Below, piece by piece: positions 1-10,504 of a stretch of DNA of 30,833 nt. The stretch's first letter is position 1. Each line of letters opens with the position of its first letter. The notes below the pieces were generated by a model. That model saw nothing but the letters and a program-made list of their open reading frames with translations, had not been told where the DNA came from and did no database searches. A program made the translations under genes and the position numbers. Origin of the DNA: a virus; IMG/VR virus record IMGVR_UViG_3300015366_000041, positions 1-30,833 of that record. The stretch is one strand, 5' to 3'.

Positions 1-3000
1 TTAAAAAAGGATTGGGTATTTCATTAACCGATCTTCAAAAGAATTTGGGCAATGAGTTTGTTAATGATCATTTTCTTAACACAAAAGTTAATCAATATGC
101 AGCATCTCACTATGCCGACGATGCTCTACAGACAGCAGTTAAAGCTGGAACTGTAGATAAAAATACGCCAGAAGCTCTTAAATTGTTTAAACAATATGAG
201 ACTGAAGCGCTTAGCGACCCAGCAGGTATTTTAGCACCAGCTCGTGATTCTTTAATTCGCCAACCAGACGTGCTTGCAAATTACTTTAGAAAAGATTTTG
301 GCAATCAGCTTGGTTCAAACGTTCGTAAAGGCATAACTGACAGTTACGATATTGCAGATAAAAACAAACAACGTTTTTATGATGCAATGAACAATTTAAA
401 ATCAGCACATCCTGATGTTGCCGTTATGCTTCAAGATGAACATCGTAACTTATTTCATGGTTCTCGCACACAGGCAAATGTAGAAGATCTGCTAACACAC
501 GCTTTAACAGAAGACTGGGGCAAGCGTCAAACCCCATTTAATGATCTTGTTAAAAGCAAAGTTGAGGCAACCTCTTTAGGTGAAGGATTAACTCCTAGCG
601 TTTATCAAGGCAAGGCTATGCCACCTTTGTATCACACTAACTCAAGGGTTAGTGAGTATATGCCAGATCCTGCAACACTTGAGTCTACAACTCGTTATGG
701 CAAGGGTATTCGCGCAACTTCTGACCCTGCTTTTGCTGGTCGTACACACACAAACGTTTACACACTTCGTTACAATCCAGTTCAAAATGAAGAGCCATCT
801 TTCCTTGATTTGACCAAGCGAGGATCTGCTCAATCCGTTGCAGCAAAACTATCTCAAGTTCAACAAGATCAAATTGCTCGCAATGAAATGGGCTTAATGG
901 TTCCAGGCAAGGGCAAGAATACCCTTGTAGGTGTTGATAAAACTGCGTACACCAAAGAATATAAAACATTTGCCAAAATGCTTAAAAACGATAGGGACTA
1001 TAGCGGCGGAGATTTGCTAGATGCTTACCGTTCAGCACTTGCTGCAGGTGGCAAATTAAATAAAAATGAAATTGATAGCCGTATCTCAGATGTAACTAAT
1101 TCTGTTATGTCAGATAATGGTCATACTGGATTTAAATACATCGATAAAACTGGCAGGCCAATGTATGTTGTCAATAGTGATCGTGCTCTTGCCAACATGA
1201 CACAACTTGATCCAAGTTTTACAAAAGATAGCCTTATTCCAAACTACCTTACTCAGAACAATACAGTGCCACGTGGCACTCTTGGCATTGCCCGTAAAGA
1301 TACTTTTATTCAGCAAGATGCTCAAAGTGCAGCAAATGGATTTTTTAAGCGCTTGGCTAAAGCTGGCTATGGACCAGAGGTAGAGCAAGCTCAGCAAACA
1401 CTTCAATTTGAGAACCGCCGTTTGGCTAAAAACCCATCAATTGAATTAAATACACCTCTTCCAAAGTTGGACCCACAGGGCTTAGATAAAGAATCACTTA
1501 ACATACTTAATGAAGCACGTGGTATTCTCATCAAGAAGTTGGGCTTTGACTCACTTCAAGTCAACAAACTTGATCCAATTGAAGCAATATCTTTGATTTA
1601 CCGTGAATCTCATGGTTTAGCATCTGAGGCTTTTTTGCCAGCAAAAGCACCAAAGGCTGTAACCGATGCTGTTGCTCGCTTAGCAGAAAAGGGTTACCGC
1701 CCTGTTCTTGGTACTGATATTGGGCATGCTTATGAAGCGCCAATTTTGCATCCAGTTATTGCAGATCAGCGTACATCCTTGCTTCGCCGTGCAGCCCTTG
1801 CTCTCAAATTAGACCCAAGCAAGGTAAGCGACATTTCAGTAGCACAATCTAGTGATACTGCAGTTAAGCAAGAAGTTGATCGTTTATTTGCATCTGGTAA
1901 AGTTCAACCATTTGTAGGCGATAACTCAAGCACAATTGTAAATATTCTTCGTGACTATGCACGTTCTGGCGCAAGCGCAAATAGGCTTGGCGATAAAACA
2001 GCCAATGCTATTCGTGGTTGGAACCAAAGCAAGCGTGAGCAAATGATTACTCAGTTAATGGGTGATACAAGCAACCTTACAGTCAGGGAAGAAAAAGAAT
2101 TGCGCGATGCTGCAATGGCAAAGGCTAATGAAGTATTTGGTTCACAACGCCGTATGTCAGATCTTAGCTACAATCAAATGGTTAAGGCTCTTACTCAGCC
2201 AATTGCAAAGGGCGCAAAAGATTATCTTGGTGATGTAACACCACGTTATACACCAGAAGATGCTCGCAGAATTGCTAAAGCAGTAATGCTTGGACAAGCC
2301 AAAGCCCCTGGCTACACAATGGGTCTTGGTAAAGGTGAAGACTTTATTCGTGCATCTGGCGCAATTGCTACCAATGCAACAGCTTCTTTCTTTGGTAAAG
2401 TGCCACTTCTTGACAATTATAAAATTGGAGAAGGTGCAATTGCTCGCGCAATAACCTCATTGCCTAGCAACTTAACTGCACTTCGTAACCAATGGCGCTT
2501 TGATCTTAACCCTATCTTTGCAGTTCGTCGTCTTGCTAAAACAAACGTTAAGGCTGCTACTGAGGGTGTTCCGTTAACTCGTAACCCTTATGAGGCTATG
2601 ACTCGCCTTGGCATTAAAGATGATGCTTACGCCATTCTTGGCCGTACCATGCCAAAGGTATATGAGAAGGCTCAAGATCTAGACAGCCTTGATCGTTTCT
2701 TATCACAGAATGATCCATTTGGTATTTACAACCCAGCGCACAATATGGCTTGGCAGGCATATCACCTCAAGCAACTTGGAATGACCGACGCTGAGATTAC
2801 TCAGAAGTTGGAAAAGATCAATACTTACGGTGATCGTACTCCACTTGAGCGTACAGTTAACACAATATTTTACCCATTCTCATTTAACAAGGCATTGTAC
2901 AAAAACATTGGTGGCTACCTAATAGATCATCCTGGTGAAAACGCTTTGCTTAATGCAGGCTTTCAACTATACAACCACCTTGATCCAAACAATAAAAACC

Positions 3001-3908
3001 CAAACAATGGGCTGCAAAACTGGTTTAATAACCACTTGCCAATTATCCAAGATTTTCAAAAGTTAAACGCTTTTGAACATGGAACTGGGCTAGGTCAATT
3101 TGGTGGTATTAACGCACCATATCTATCTAACACACCATACATTAAAGAGTTTATGAACTTGTTTAGCCCACAGGCTATTACACCTGGTAGTGCGCCAAGT
3201 GCATTAAAAACTTTTACAAACATGGTGCCAGTACTTAATGAGTTAAATGGTCTTCTTTTTAACTACAATCTTAACACTGGTCAAAGCGGCGTTGGTGGAA
3301 TTGCTGGTGGAAGACTTGCCGAAACTGGTAAGTTTACCTACTGGTCATTGCAAAATCTTGCCGAGCACTCTGTAGATTTGTATAAACATTTTATGAATGA
3401 AAAAACAAATCGTCTTAATTACACGTCAAACCTTACAGATCAAGCACAAATCCAAAAAGGAATTGAAACGGTAAACGCCCTCAAGGTTCAACTTGCCCCG
3501 CTTCTTGGAAGTGGTATGTCATGGCCAACAACAGCAGATGTTCCAAAGGCTGTTCGTGGTTTAAAGTACAACGCAACTAGCCTTGAAGAATACGCACATG
3601 CACTATACCCAGGTTATCAAGTTGGAGCAGCAGTCGGACCAGCAGTTATGAAAGCAGCTGGAGCAACTGAATATGTACAGAACCTACAGGGAACATTTCG
3701 TTTTGATGCGTACAACACGTTTCAAACATATGCAGCATCAGCTATAACAAAACTGTCAAAAACAAAAGATCCTGCGGCTATTCAAGATATTGCAATGCCA
3801 CTTCGCGATTTGGCCGTCAATATCTCAGAACAAGATCCACAATTTCTTAAATTCTACAACAAATATTACTCAGCATCACTTGGTCCAATTGAAGGGTTTA
3901 CAAAGTAA
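1..3908 (+). CDS. Large internal virion/polyvalent protein with ADP-ribosyltransferase-like domain (5' partial)
   Basis: The frame is open from the first base, so the gene probably starts upstream; the TTG at 12 is only the first possible start seen. From that TTG there are 1298 residues. Residues about 204-395 resemble an ADP-ribosyltransferase fold of the kind found in large phage polyvalent proteins. They show a Tyr-His strand (PLYHTN, H208), a Y-G-K-G-I segment at 229-233 and an N-V-Y strand near 248. An 'HTGFKYID ... YVVNSDRAL' tail at 371-393 resembles the 'YDGIKY ... YVVF' end of such domains. No signal peptide is seen. The C-terminal half has hydrophobic and aromatic stretches (about 955-985) suggesting membrane contact. 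It is coupled (TAATG) to the next structural gene. The likely role is a capsid-internal, possibly ejected protein. The ART assignment is motif-level only, and an enzymatic role is unproven. Confidence 0.6.
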   Translation, partial: KKGLGISLTDLQKNLGNEFVNDHFLNTKVNQYAASHYADDALQTAVKAGTVDKNTPEALKLFKQYETEALSDPAGILAPARDSLIRQPDVLANYFRKDFGNQLGSNVRKGITDSYDIADKNKQRFYDAMNNLKSAHPDVAVMLQDEHRNLFHGSRTQANVEDLLTHALTEDWGKRQTPFNDLVKSKVEATSLGEGLTPSVYQGKAMPPLYHTNSRVSEYMPDPATLESTTRYGKGIRATSDPAFAGRTHTNVYTLRYNPVQNEEPSFLDLTKRGSAQSVAAKLSQVQQDQIARNEMGLMVPGKGKNTLVGVDKTAYTKEYKTFAKMLKNDRDYSGGDLLDAYRSALAAGGKLNKNEIDSRISDVTNSVMSDNGHTGFKYIDKTGRPMYVVNSDRALANMTQLDPSFTKDSLIPNYLTQNNTVPRGTLGIARKDTFIQQDAQSAANGFFKRLAKAGYGPEVEQAQQTLQFENRRLAKNPSIELNTPLPKLDPQGLDKESLNILNEARGILIKKLGFDSLQVNKLDPIEAISLIYRESHGLASEAFLPAKAPKAVTDAVARLAEKGYRPVLGTDIGHAYEAPILHPVIADQRTSLLRRAALALKLDPSKVSDISVAQSSDTAVKQEVDRLFASGKVQPFVGDNSSTIVNILRDYARSGASANRLGDKTANAIRGWNQSKREQMITQLMGDTSNLTVREEKELRDAAMAKANEVFGSQRRMSDLSYNQMVKALTQPIAKGAKDYLGDVTPRYTPEDARRIAKAVMLGQAKAPGYTMGLGKGEDFIRASGAIATNATASFFGKVPLLDNYKIGEGAIARAITSLPSNLTALRNQWRFDLNPIFAVRRLAKTNVKAATEGVPLTRNPYEAMTRLGIKDDAYAILGRTMPKVYEKAQDLDSLDRFLSQNDPFGIYNPAHNMAWQAYHLKQLGMTDAEITQKLEKINTYGDRTPLERTVNTIFYPFSFNKALYKNIGGYLIDHPGENALLNAGFQLYNHLDPNNKNPNNGLQNWFNNHLPIIQDFQKLNAFEHGTGLGQFGGINAPYLSNTPYIKEFMNLFSPQAITPGSAPSALKTFTNMVPVLNELNGLLFNYNLNTGQSGVGGIAGGRLAETGKFTYWSLQNLAEHSVDLYKHFMNEKTNRLNYTSNLTDQAQIQKGIETVNALKVQLAPLLGSGMSWPTTADVPKAVRGLKYNATSLEEYAHALYPGYQVGAAVGPAVMKAAGATEYVQNLQGTFRFDAYNTFQTYAASAITKLSKTKDPAAIQDIAMPLRDLAVNISEQDPQFLKFYNKYYSASLGPIEGFTK

Positions 3909-4756
3909 TGGCAATTAAAAAAAATACCCCTGCAATTAACCTACCAGCTGGCACTATGGAAGCGCTTGCATCAGGTGGGGCTGGTAGCAGCGGAAGCATT
4001 TTGTCAGCCAAAGCACAGGCAAATACCCCAATTAAAAATGATTATGGGTTTATTGTCAATGGAAAAATTCCAACAGTTCTTTCATTGGGTCAGCTAAAAT
4101 CTCTTCTTGGTGATTCTGTCAATAATGCCCCTGCCATTCAAAGAATGTCTTTAGATGTTTCAAAAGCGCCTGGGGCACTAGCGGGTCTTGATACAATTTC
4201 AACCGATGGAAAATTAAGTCCAGTTGAGCAAAACTTTCTTGGAAACTATGCTTTAACTGTTGTTAATCAACATAAGGGTGCAGATCCAGCATCTATTGCA
4301 GATGCTATTACCAATAGAATTAATCCTCAATCAATTAACCCATATGCCGTAAGTTCTTCAATTAATCTTAAAAGCATTGATCGACCAGATATTAGTGCTG
4401 TAAAATCAACCATCAATGATTTGTATTTACAATTGTTGGGTAAAAATGCTTCAGATGCTGAAGCTGCAAAATGGGCACAAGTGTATGATAATTATGCTGC
4501 CCAAAATCCAACATCTCAAACCGTTGGCTCAAATTCATATTCAGTAGTTCCAGTTCAAGGTTTGGGCGCTAGTGGCGTAACAAATCGTTTGCTTCGTTCT
4601 GGTCAAAATGAAACTACAACGGCAAATCAACTTAGCCTACCAGCTTTTGCAAAAAATCAAATTATTGATTCTGGTGAATATAAAGCATTTCAAGCATCTG
4701 GTGCTGCCTTTAATCTAATGAACCAAATAGCTGCTAAAGATGCTGGAGTTGCATAA
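3908..4756 (+). CDS. Hypothetical virion protein
   Basis: A 282-residue protein whose ATG overlaps the preceding stop (TAATG), so translation is probably coupled. The N-terminal 40 residues are Gly/Ala/Ser-rich and low complexity. Residues about 165-200 contain 'INDLYLQLLGKNASDAEAAKW' in outline, a helical motif that recalls repeats in other phage structural or internal proteins. No catalytic motif, signal peptide or membrane segment is visible. Position between the large internal protein and two more Gln/Ala-rich proteins, upstream of scaffold and capsid, argues for a head or internal-core component. The function is otherwise unknown. Confidence 0.6.
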   Translation: MAIKKNTPAINLPAGTMEALASGGAGSSGSILSAKAQANTPIKNDYGFIVNGKIPTVLSLGQLKSLLGDSVNNAPAIQRMSLDVSKAPGALAGLDTISTDGKLSPVEQNFLGNYALTVVNQHKGADPASIADAITNRINPQSINPYAVSSSINLKSIDRPDISAVKSTINDLYLQLLGKNASDAEAAKWAQVYDNYAAQNPTSQTVGSNSYSVVPVQGLGASGVTNRLLRSGQNETTTANQLSLPAFAKNQIIDSGEYKAFQASGAAFNLMNQIAAKDAGVA

Positions 4757-5832
4757 TGGCTGGAACTACTAAAAAAGTATCTGCTCAAGTTGCGGCAGCA
4801 GAGCCTGGTCTTTCAGGACTGCTATCGCCAGGGTCAGATTTTGCACAGATTCTTCATAATCAAAATGGCGCTCAATATGCTTTTTGGAAAAATGCAGATT
4901 CTACTTTGCCAACAATTCAAAATGGTACTGGCTATTCATTATTTCAATTTATTACTGATGCAGTTAATAATGGTTGGATTAGCGCAACAGACCCAACAAA
5001 TTTTGAATTAAATTTAAAGAAAACAGATTTTTGGAAAGCCTATGGCGCTTCAGCCATTCAGGCAGCTTCAGATAAAGCACAATCACTTGATGCTAATGGA
5101 AACGTACTTCCGAATAGTACATACGGTCAAGAACTTCAGCGTCGTATTGATGGAATTACTACCGAAGCAACAAGCATGGGTTACAAACTTACCCCAGAGG
5201 TTGCAACGTCTCTTGCAGAGGGAACTTTAAATGATGCATATGAAGGAACGATTTATAATTCAAGCAATTATCAATCTGGTCTTCAAAGTAAAATTGCTAC
5301 AACTGCTCAAAGTGCAGGTATTGCACTTAGCGGTGGAGCAAATGCAAGCACTGGAATTGGTCTTGTAAATCAACTTCGTGCCTACGCCGCAAGTCAAGGT
5401 GTTGCAATGCCTGAAAATTTTTATACAGATGCTGGTGCTAAATTATCAGATCCAAAATCTGGTATGACTTATGACACTTATGCAAACAATATTAAAGGAT
5501 ATGCAGCATCTAAGTTTTCTGGTTTTGCTAGCAGAATTAATCAAGGTGAAACTGTTGCCAACATTGCTGCTCCCTATCAACAAGAAATGCAAAATATTCT
5601 TGGTATTCCAGCAGATAGTATTGATCTAAGTGGAAATAATGGAGATAGTGCTTTAATTAATAAAGCTCTTCAAGGAACTATTGATCCAACAACTGGTTTA
5701 GGTTCACCTATGCCTATTTGGCAATTTCAACAGACGCTTCGTCAAGATCCACGTTGGAGAAGCACACCTGACGCTCAAAACTCAATGGCAAGCATTGTTG
5801 AAACTCTAGGCAAAACGTTTGGAAAAATCTAA
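4756..5832 (+). CDS. Hypothetical virion protein (internal core type)
   Basis: A 358-residue protein starting at an ATG that overlaps the previous TAA (TAATG). It is mostly helical by composition, rich in Ala, Gln, Ser and Asn, with few charged clusters. It ends with 'WRSTPDAQNSMASIVETLG' in outline, close to short motifs (W-R-x-T-P-x-A) I associate with internal virion proteins of actinobacterial phages. Several aromatic N-terminal motifs (AFWKNAD, FQFITDAV) recur loosely. No enzyme motif is visible. Coupling to both neighbours suggests equimolar production with the other three upstream structural proteins. The role is inferred from context only. Confidence 0.58.
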   Translation: MAGTTKKVSAQVAAAEPGLSGLLSPGSDFAQILHNQNGAQYAFWKNADSTLPTIQNGTGYSLFQFITDAVNNGWISATDPTNFELNLKKTDFWKAYGASAIQAASDKAQSLDANGNVLPNSTYGQELQRRIDGITTEATSMGYKLTPEVATSLAEGTLNDAYEGTIYNSSNYQSGLQSKIATTAQSAGIALSGGANASTGIGLVNQLRAYAASQGVAMPENFYTDAGAKLSDPKSGMTYDTYANNIKGYAASKFSGFASRINQGETVANIAAPYQQEMQNILGIPADSIDLSGNNGDSALINKALQGTIDPTTGLGSPMPIWQFQQTLRQDPRWRSTPDAQNSMASIVETLGKTFGKI

Positions 5833-7055
5833 TGGCAATGACAGATCGTCAAGTAGAACAACAATTACAACAAGCGGCTGTTCCAGATACTCCAGTAACA
5901 GCAGGAACTTTTGGAACCGCAACTCCCGCTGGTGCGATTGTTCTTCCAGATGGATCTAAAGCTCCAGGCAGTGCTTCAATGGCTGGACCAACTACTACAG
6001 GGGCTGGTTTATTGGGTCCTGCAACAAATTTTGTTGCAACACCATCACCAACTGTTAAAAACACAGTAGATTCTACTGGCAAAATAATAGGTGTTACTAC
6101 AACTACTTATAATTGGGATGGCACACCCAACGCTCCACAATACACACAAATTGCTTCTACGGGTCCAACAGGTTCAACTGGCTCCACTGGGCCAATGACT
6201 ACAGATTATATTTCTGCTGCTCAACAGCAGTTAATGAACTGGGGTATTCTTAACGCCAATGATCCTAACTCAACAGATCTAATGAATCAGATTACAACCC
6301 TTGCTCAACAAGGCGCACAACCAGATACAATTGCTTTAACAATTCAAAATTCTGCTGCTTATGCTGCTCGTTTTTCAGGTAACGCTGCTCGTACTGCTGC
6401 TGGTTTTTCTGCATATAGTCCAGCAGATTACATGACTGCTGAAAACAATTACCGTAGCATATTGTCAGAATCTGGTGTTCCAGATCAATATCAAACTCAA
6501 TCTTTTCTTGCGAGCCTTATTGGCAAAAACGTGGGAACGGCAACACTTCAAAACTACGTCAACATGGCAAGCCAGTTGGCGACAACCCAAGATCCTTACC
6601 TGCTTCAAACTGCATATCAACAATACGGTTTGACCCAAGGTGATCTTATTGCACACTTCCTTGATCCAAATACGGCAGTACCTGTTCTTCAACAACAGTT
6701 TGCTGGTACTCAAGTTGCGGCAGAAGCAGCTCGTCAAAACCTTGCTCTTAATCAACAAAATGCTTTGAGCCTTGCAGCACAGGGTGTTACGCAACAACAA
6801 GCCCAAACAGGCTTTACAAACATTGGTAGCCAATTGGCTCAACAACAACAGATTGCCGCATCATTGGGTGGCAATGCTGCCAACATTGGCTCTGAATTAA
6901 CTGCTGCTCAATTTAACGCAAACGTTAATGGCATTTCTGCGGCACAAGCACAGCAAGAATTAACACGTCAACGTGCAGGACTTACAAATCTTTATAGCGG
7001 ATCATCTGGTGCAGGCAAAGGTAGCCTTTACACAGAGCAATCTGGCGTAAGTTAA
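5832..7055 (+). CDS. Hypothetical virion protein with short collagen-like patch, Gln/Ala-rich
   Basis: A 407-residue protein, TAATG-coupled to the gene before. Residues 1-110 are Pro/Thr/Gly-rich and end in a short collagen-like patch ([11 protein letters not shown], about 111-121). The rest is helical and extremely rich in Gln, Ala and Asn, with coiled-coil potential from about 265 to 385. Near the end lies 'AAQAQQELTRQRAGLTNLY' in outline. It is the last gene of the first structural block and is followed by a 125-bp gap. Such Gln/Ala-rich helical proteins next to scaffold and capsid are often internal core or neck proteins; here that is an inference. No catalytic residues are recognisable. 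Confidence 0.58.
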   Translation: MAMTDRQVEQQLQQAAVPDTPVTAGTFGTATPAGAIVLPDGSKAPGSASMAGPTTTGAGLLGPATNFVATPSPTVKNTVDSTGKIIGVTTTTYNWDGTPNAPQYTQIASTGPTGSTGSTGPMTTDYISAAQQQLMNWGILNANDPNSTDLMNQITTLAQQGAQPDTIALTIQNSAAYAARFSGNAARTAAGFSAYSPADYMTAENNYRSILSESGVPDQYQTQSFLASLIGKNVGTATLQNYVNMASQLATTQDPYLLQTAYQQYGLTQGDLIAHFLDPNTAVPVLQQQFAGTQVAAEAARQNLALNQQNALSLAAQGVTQQQAQTGFTNIGSQLAQQQQIAASLGGNAANIGSELTAAQFNANVNGISAAQAQQELTRQRAGLTNLYSGSSGAGKGSLYTEQSGVS

Positions 7056-7063
7056 TTAGGTTC

Positions 7064-7089
7064 CATCACTACCCATTGGCATAGTGATG
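7064..7089. repeat. Perfect 8-bp inverted repeat in the gap before the scaffold gene
   Basis: Arms CATCACTA (7064-7071) and TAGTGATG (7082-7089) flank a 10-nt loop. No T-tract follows, so it is not a canonical terminator. It sits just after the stop of the upstream structural gene. It could be an mRNA processing or stabilising hairpin ahead of the highly expressed scaffold/capsid pair, or a protein-binding site. The rest of the gap (7090-7180) shows no convincing promoter; it ends with an AAAGGGAG ribosome-binding site for the next gene. Confidence 0.4.
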
Positions 7090-7180
7090 TGTATTTAAAG
7101 ACCAAGAGTGGGAGCTAGTACCCCTTCCCCTGGGGAGTGCTATGGCCTGCGATCAACCAACATAGAAAAGGGAGTGCCAC

Positions 7181-7672
7181 ATGGCAGACCAATACGAAGA
7201 TGATGACTTTGATCTTGAAGAAGATCAACCATCACAAACACAAGACCAGAATGGTCCAGCAAATCTACGCAAGGCTCTCAAGAGAGCAGAGCGTGAAAAG
7301 AAGGAACTGGCTGATCAGCTAGCTTCTATTCAGGCAGACCTTCGAGGACGTTCAGTCAAGGAAGTATTGGAACAGAAAGGCGTATCTTCTAAGATCGCCA
7401 AGTTCATTCCTGGCGACGTAAGTACGCCTGAGCAGATTGATGTATGGCTAAATGAGAACGCTGATGTGTTCGGATTTGCCACACCTGAAGATGCTCCGTC
7501 CAATGAACCAACACCTAATGCTCGTGAAACACAGCGAATCAATGCCTCTCTTCAAAACGCAAATACCCCATCTCGTGATGCAGATACTGCCTCGAAATTG
7601 GCTGGCGTTAAGACAAGAGAAGAGCTTGACATGCTTGTTTTTGGTCAGAAGGTTACGGGTCGCGGACGTTAA
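7181..7672 (+). CDS. Capsid scaffolding protein
   Basis: A 163-residue, highly charged protein immediately upstream of the major capsid gene. The order is an acidic N-terminus (EDDDFDLEED, residues 5-14), then a Lys/Arg/Glu-rich coiled coil (about 26-52, with the heptad-like segment RKALKRAEREKKELADQL). A conserved-looking segment 'VKEVLEQKGVSSKIAKFIP' at about 59-77 is followed by 'VSTPEQIDVWLNENADVFG'. Coiled coil, SK(I)AKFIPxDV and WL-x-ENAD-x-FG is a combination I recognise from scaffolding proteins of actinobacterial phages. The protein would template procapsid assembly and then leave. A good ribosome-binding site (AGGGAG) precedes ATG 7181. A separate protease gene was not seen, so removal may be by exit rather than cleavage (inference). 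Confidence 0.8.
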   Translation: MADQYEDDDFDLEEDQPSQTQDQNGPANLRKALKRAEREKKELADQLASIQADLRGRSVKEVLEQKGVSSKIAKFIPGDVSTPEQIDVWLNENADVFGFATPEDAPSNEPTPNARETQRINASLQNANTPSRDADTASKLAGVKTREELDMLVFGQKVTGRGR

Positions 7673-7715
7673 TTAAACCCATTCGCACACTATACCCAAA
7701 GAAAGTAGGTGACAC

Positions 7716-8765
7716 ATGGCCAATCAATATACCGACTCATTCGGTTCTACCGCTGGTATTCCAGGGTTAGTACAAACCGCTTATGACCGTTATGTAGAGT
7801 TTGCGCTCCGTGCCGTTCCTCTTATCCGCGATGTTGCAGATAAGCGTCCAGTACAGCAAGCAATGCCAGGTTCGTCTGTTGTATTCCAGATTTACACAGA
7901 CATGTCAGCCGTTACTTCTTCACTCTCTGAAGACGTTGATCCAGATGCTGTTGCTCTAGGTAACACCACTCCAATCACCGTTTCATTGCTTGAATATGGT
8001 AACGCTTCTCTAGCAACTCGTAAGCTCGAGTTGTTCTCACTATCAGATGTAGATCCAGCTATTGCAGACATTATTGCCTTCAACATGGCTGACTCACTTG
8101 ATACTGTTGTCCTCAAGACACTTGTCGGTGGACCAAACGCTATTGCTGAACTAACAGGTGGATCAACTTCTCCTGTTTCAACATATGCTGGAACATACAC
8201 CAATGGAACAACACAAGCATCTATCGATGGAACATCAGTAATTCGCTCACGCGATATTCGTACTGCTGTTGCAAAGCTACGTGCTAACAAGGCTGTTCCA
8301 CGTCAAGGCGAATACTACTGGTGTGGTATTCACCCAGAAGTTTCATACGACCTTCGCTCCGAAACTGGAGCAGGCGGATGGCGCGATGACCACAAGTACG
8401 CTGAAAATGGCGCATCTGAGTTTTGGCCAGGAACCATCGGAACTTACGAAGGAGCTATGTTCGTAGAGTCTCCACGTTTGTTCAACACAACAGATGGTAC
8501 AGGTTCTTCAGGTGCTACAGGTACATTCGGTACTTCTGGTTACACATATGCTTCTGGTGGAACACGCGTATTCCGCACACTAGTTGCTGGTAAGCAAGCA
8601 CTTGCTGAAGCGGTTGCTGAAGAGCCACATGTGGTCTTCGGTCCAATCGTTGATAAGTTGATGCGTTTCCGTCCAATCGGATGGTACGGCGTTCTAGGCT
8701 GGGCACGTTACCGTGATGCAGCTTTGGTTCGTATCGAGTCATCAGCTTCTATCCACAACTCATAA
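7716..8765 (+). CDS. Major capsid protein (HK97-fold, N4-gp56-like)
   Basis: A 349-residue protein directly after the scaffold. The N-terminus (GIPGLVQTAYDRYVEFALRAVP in outline, about 14-35) and the following 'GSSVVFQIYTDMSAVTSSLSE' region match the E-loop/N-arm style of N4-gp56-type major capsid proteins. A long helix follows ('DVDPAIADIIAFNMADSLDTVVLKTLV', about 110-136), like a spine helix. The C-terminus ends in β-rich segments (VFGPIVDKLMRFRPIGWYG). Codon usage looks richer in C-ending codons than the surrounding genes, as expected for high expression (by eye only). ATG 7716 has a plausible AGTAGGTGA ribosome-binding site. The length fits the family, and the call is supported by the scaffold neighbour. 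Confidence 0.85.
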   Translation: MANQYTDSFGSTAGIPGLVQTAYDRYVEFALRAVPLIRDVADKRPVQQAMPGSSVVFQIYTDMSAVTSSLSEDVDPDAVALGNTTPITVSLLEYGNASLATRKLELFSLSDVDPAIADIIAFNMADSLDTVVLKTLVGGPNAIAELTGGSTSPVSTYAGTYTNGTTQASIDGTSVIRSRDIRTAVAKLRANKAVPRQGEYYWCGIHPEVSYDLRSETGAGGWRDDHKYAENGASEFWPGTIGTYEGAMFVESPRLFNTTDGTGSSGATGTFGTSGYTYASGGTRVFRTLVAGKQALAEAVAEEPHVVFGPIVDKLMRFRPIGWYGVLGWARYRDAALVRIESSASIHNS

Positions 8766-8775
8766 TTGAGTTAGT

Positions 8776-8812
8776 TGTTGCCTGCTCTCGCACGTGGGGG
8801 CAGGCGGCAACA
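8776..8812 (+). other. Stem-loop after the capsid gene
   Basis: Outer arms TGTTG (8776-8780) and CAACA (8808-8812) and inner arms CCTGC (8781-8785) and GCAGG (8800-8804) form a 10-bp stem. There is a CGG bulge (8805-8807) and a 14-nt loop. It begins 11 nt after the capsid stop codon. No U-tract follows, so it is more likely a 3' stabiliser or attenuator that keeps capsid mRNA abundant than a full terminator. Confidence 0.45.
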
Positions 8813-8830
8813 CCCAATGAAAGGTAACGC

Positions 8831-9088
8831 ATGTCAAAAGTATTTAACCCGCCAACGGTTAACGAAGGTCCCGCTGGTTTTGGTATTTTGTTCTGGCGTT
8901 ACAAAATTGCTCGTGCTAACTCAATCTTAGTATTTGGAACTGCTGTAGTTAGCCAGCGTACCCCTGCGGTACAAGATACACAATCAGCAGATTATTGCTA
9001 TCTAGGTGGACACTCATATGTCCTTTCAGATGCTGAAGTAACTATTCTTACAAACGCTGGCTACGGCGCTTACATTACAACGGTTTAG
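8831..9088 (+). CDS. Small hypothetical protein downstream of capsid
   Basis: An 85-residue protein with an AAAGG ribosome-binding site 8 nt before ATG 8831. It contains aromatic and β-prone segments (FGILFWRYKIARANSILVFG, about 18-37) and a short C-terminal 'YVLSDAEVTILTNAGYGAYI' region suggesting a small α/β fold. There is no signal peptide or motif. Its place directly behind the capsid gene suggests a head decoration or completion role, but sequence alone does not show this. Confidence 0.6.
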   Translation: MSKVFNPPTVNEGPAGFGILFWRYKIARANSILVFGTAVVSQRTPAVQDTQSADYCYLGGHSYVLSDAEVTILTNAGYGAYITTV

Positions 9089-9095
9089 GAGCAAC

Positions 9096-10486
<1,391 letters not shown>

Positions 10487-10489
<3 letters not shown>

Positions 10490-10495
10490 TATAAT
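10487..10495 (+). promoter_or_regulatory. Extended -10 promoter for the glycosyltransferase
   Basis: TGATATAAT is an exact extended -10 (TG-n-TATAAT). The ATG of the next gene begins 9 nt after the hexamer, so transcription should start 2-3 nt before or at the start codon. No Shine-Dalgarno sequence precedes ATG 10505, which fits a leaderless message. No good -35 is present at 16-18 bp, as is usual for extended -10 promoters. Start-site mapping would be needed to confirm it. Confidence 0.5.
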
Positions 10496-10504
10496 GGCAA
10501 CGGA

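Noticed and set aside
6465-6848. 127-residue minus-strand frame in the Gln/Ala-rich virion gene
   Set aside because: Composition (Cys, Leu and Lys-rich) is that of an antisense frame; no motif or start signal.
7892-8290. 132-residue minus-strand frame inside the capsid gene
   Set aside because: It lies wholly within a confident capsid gene, lacks a ribosome-binding site and resembles no family.
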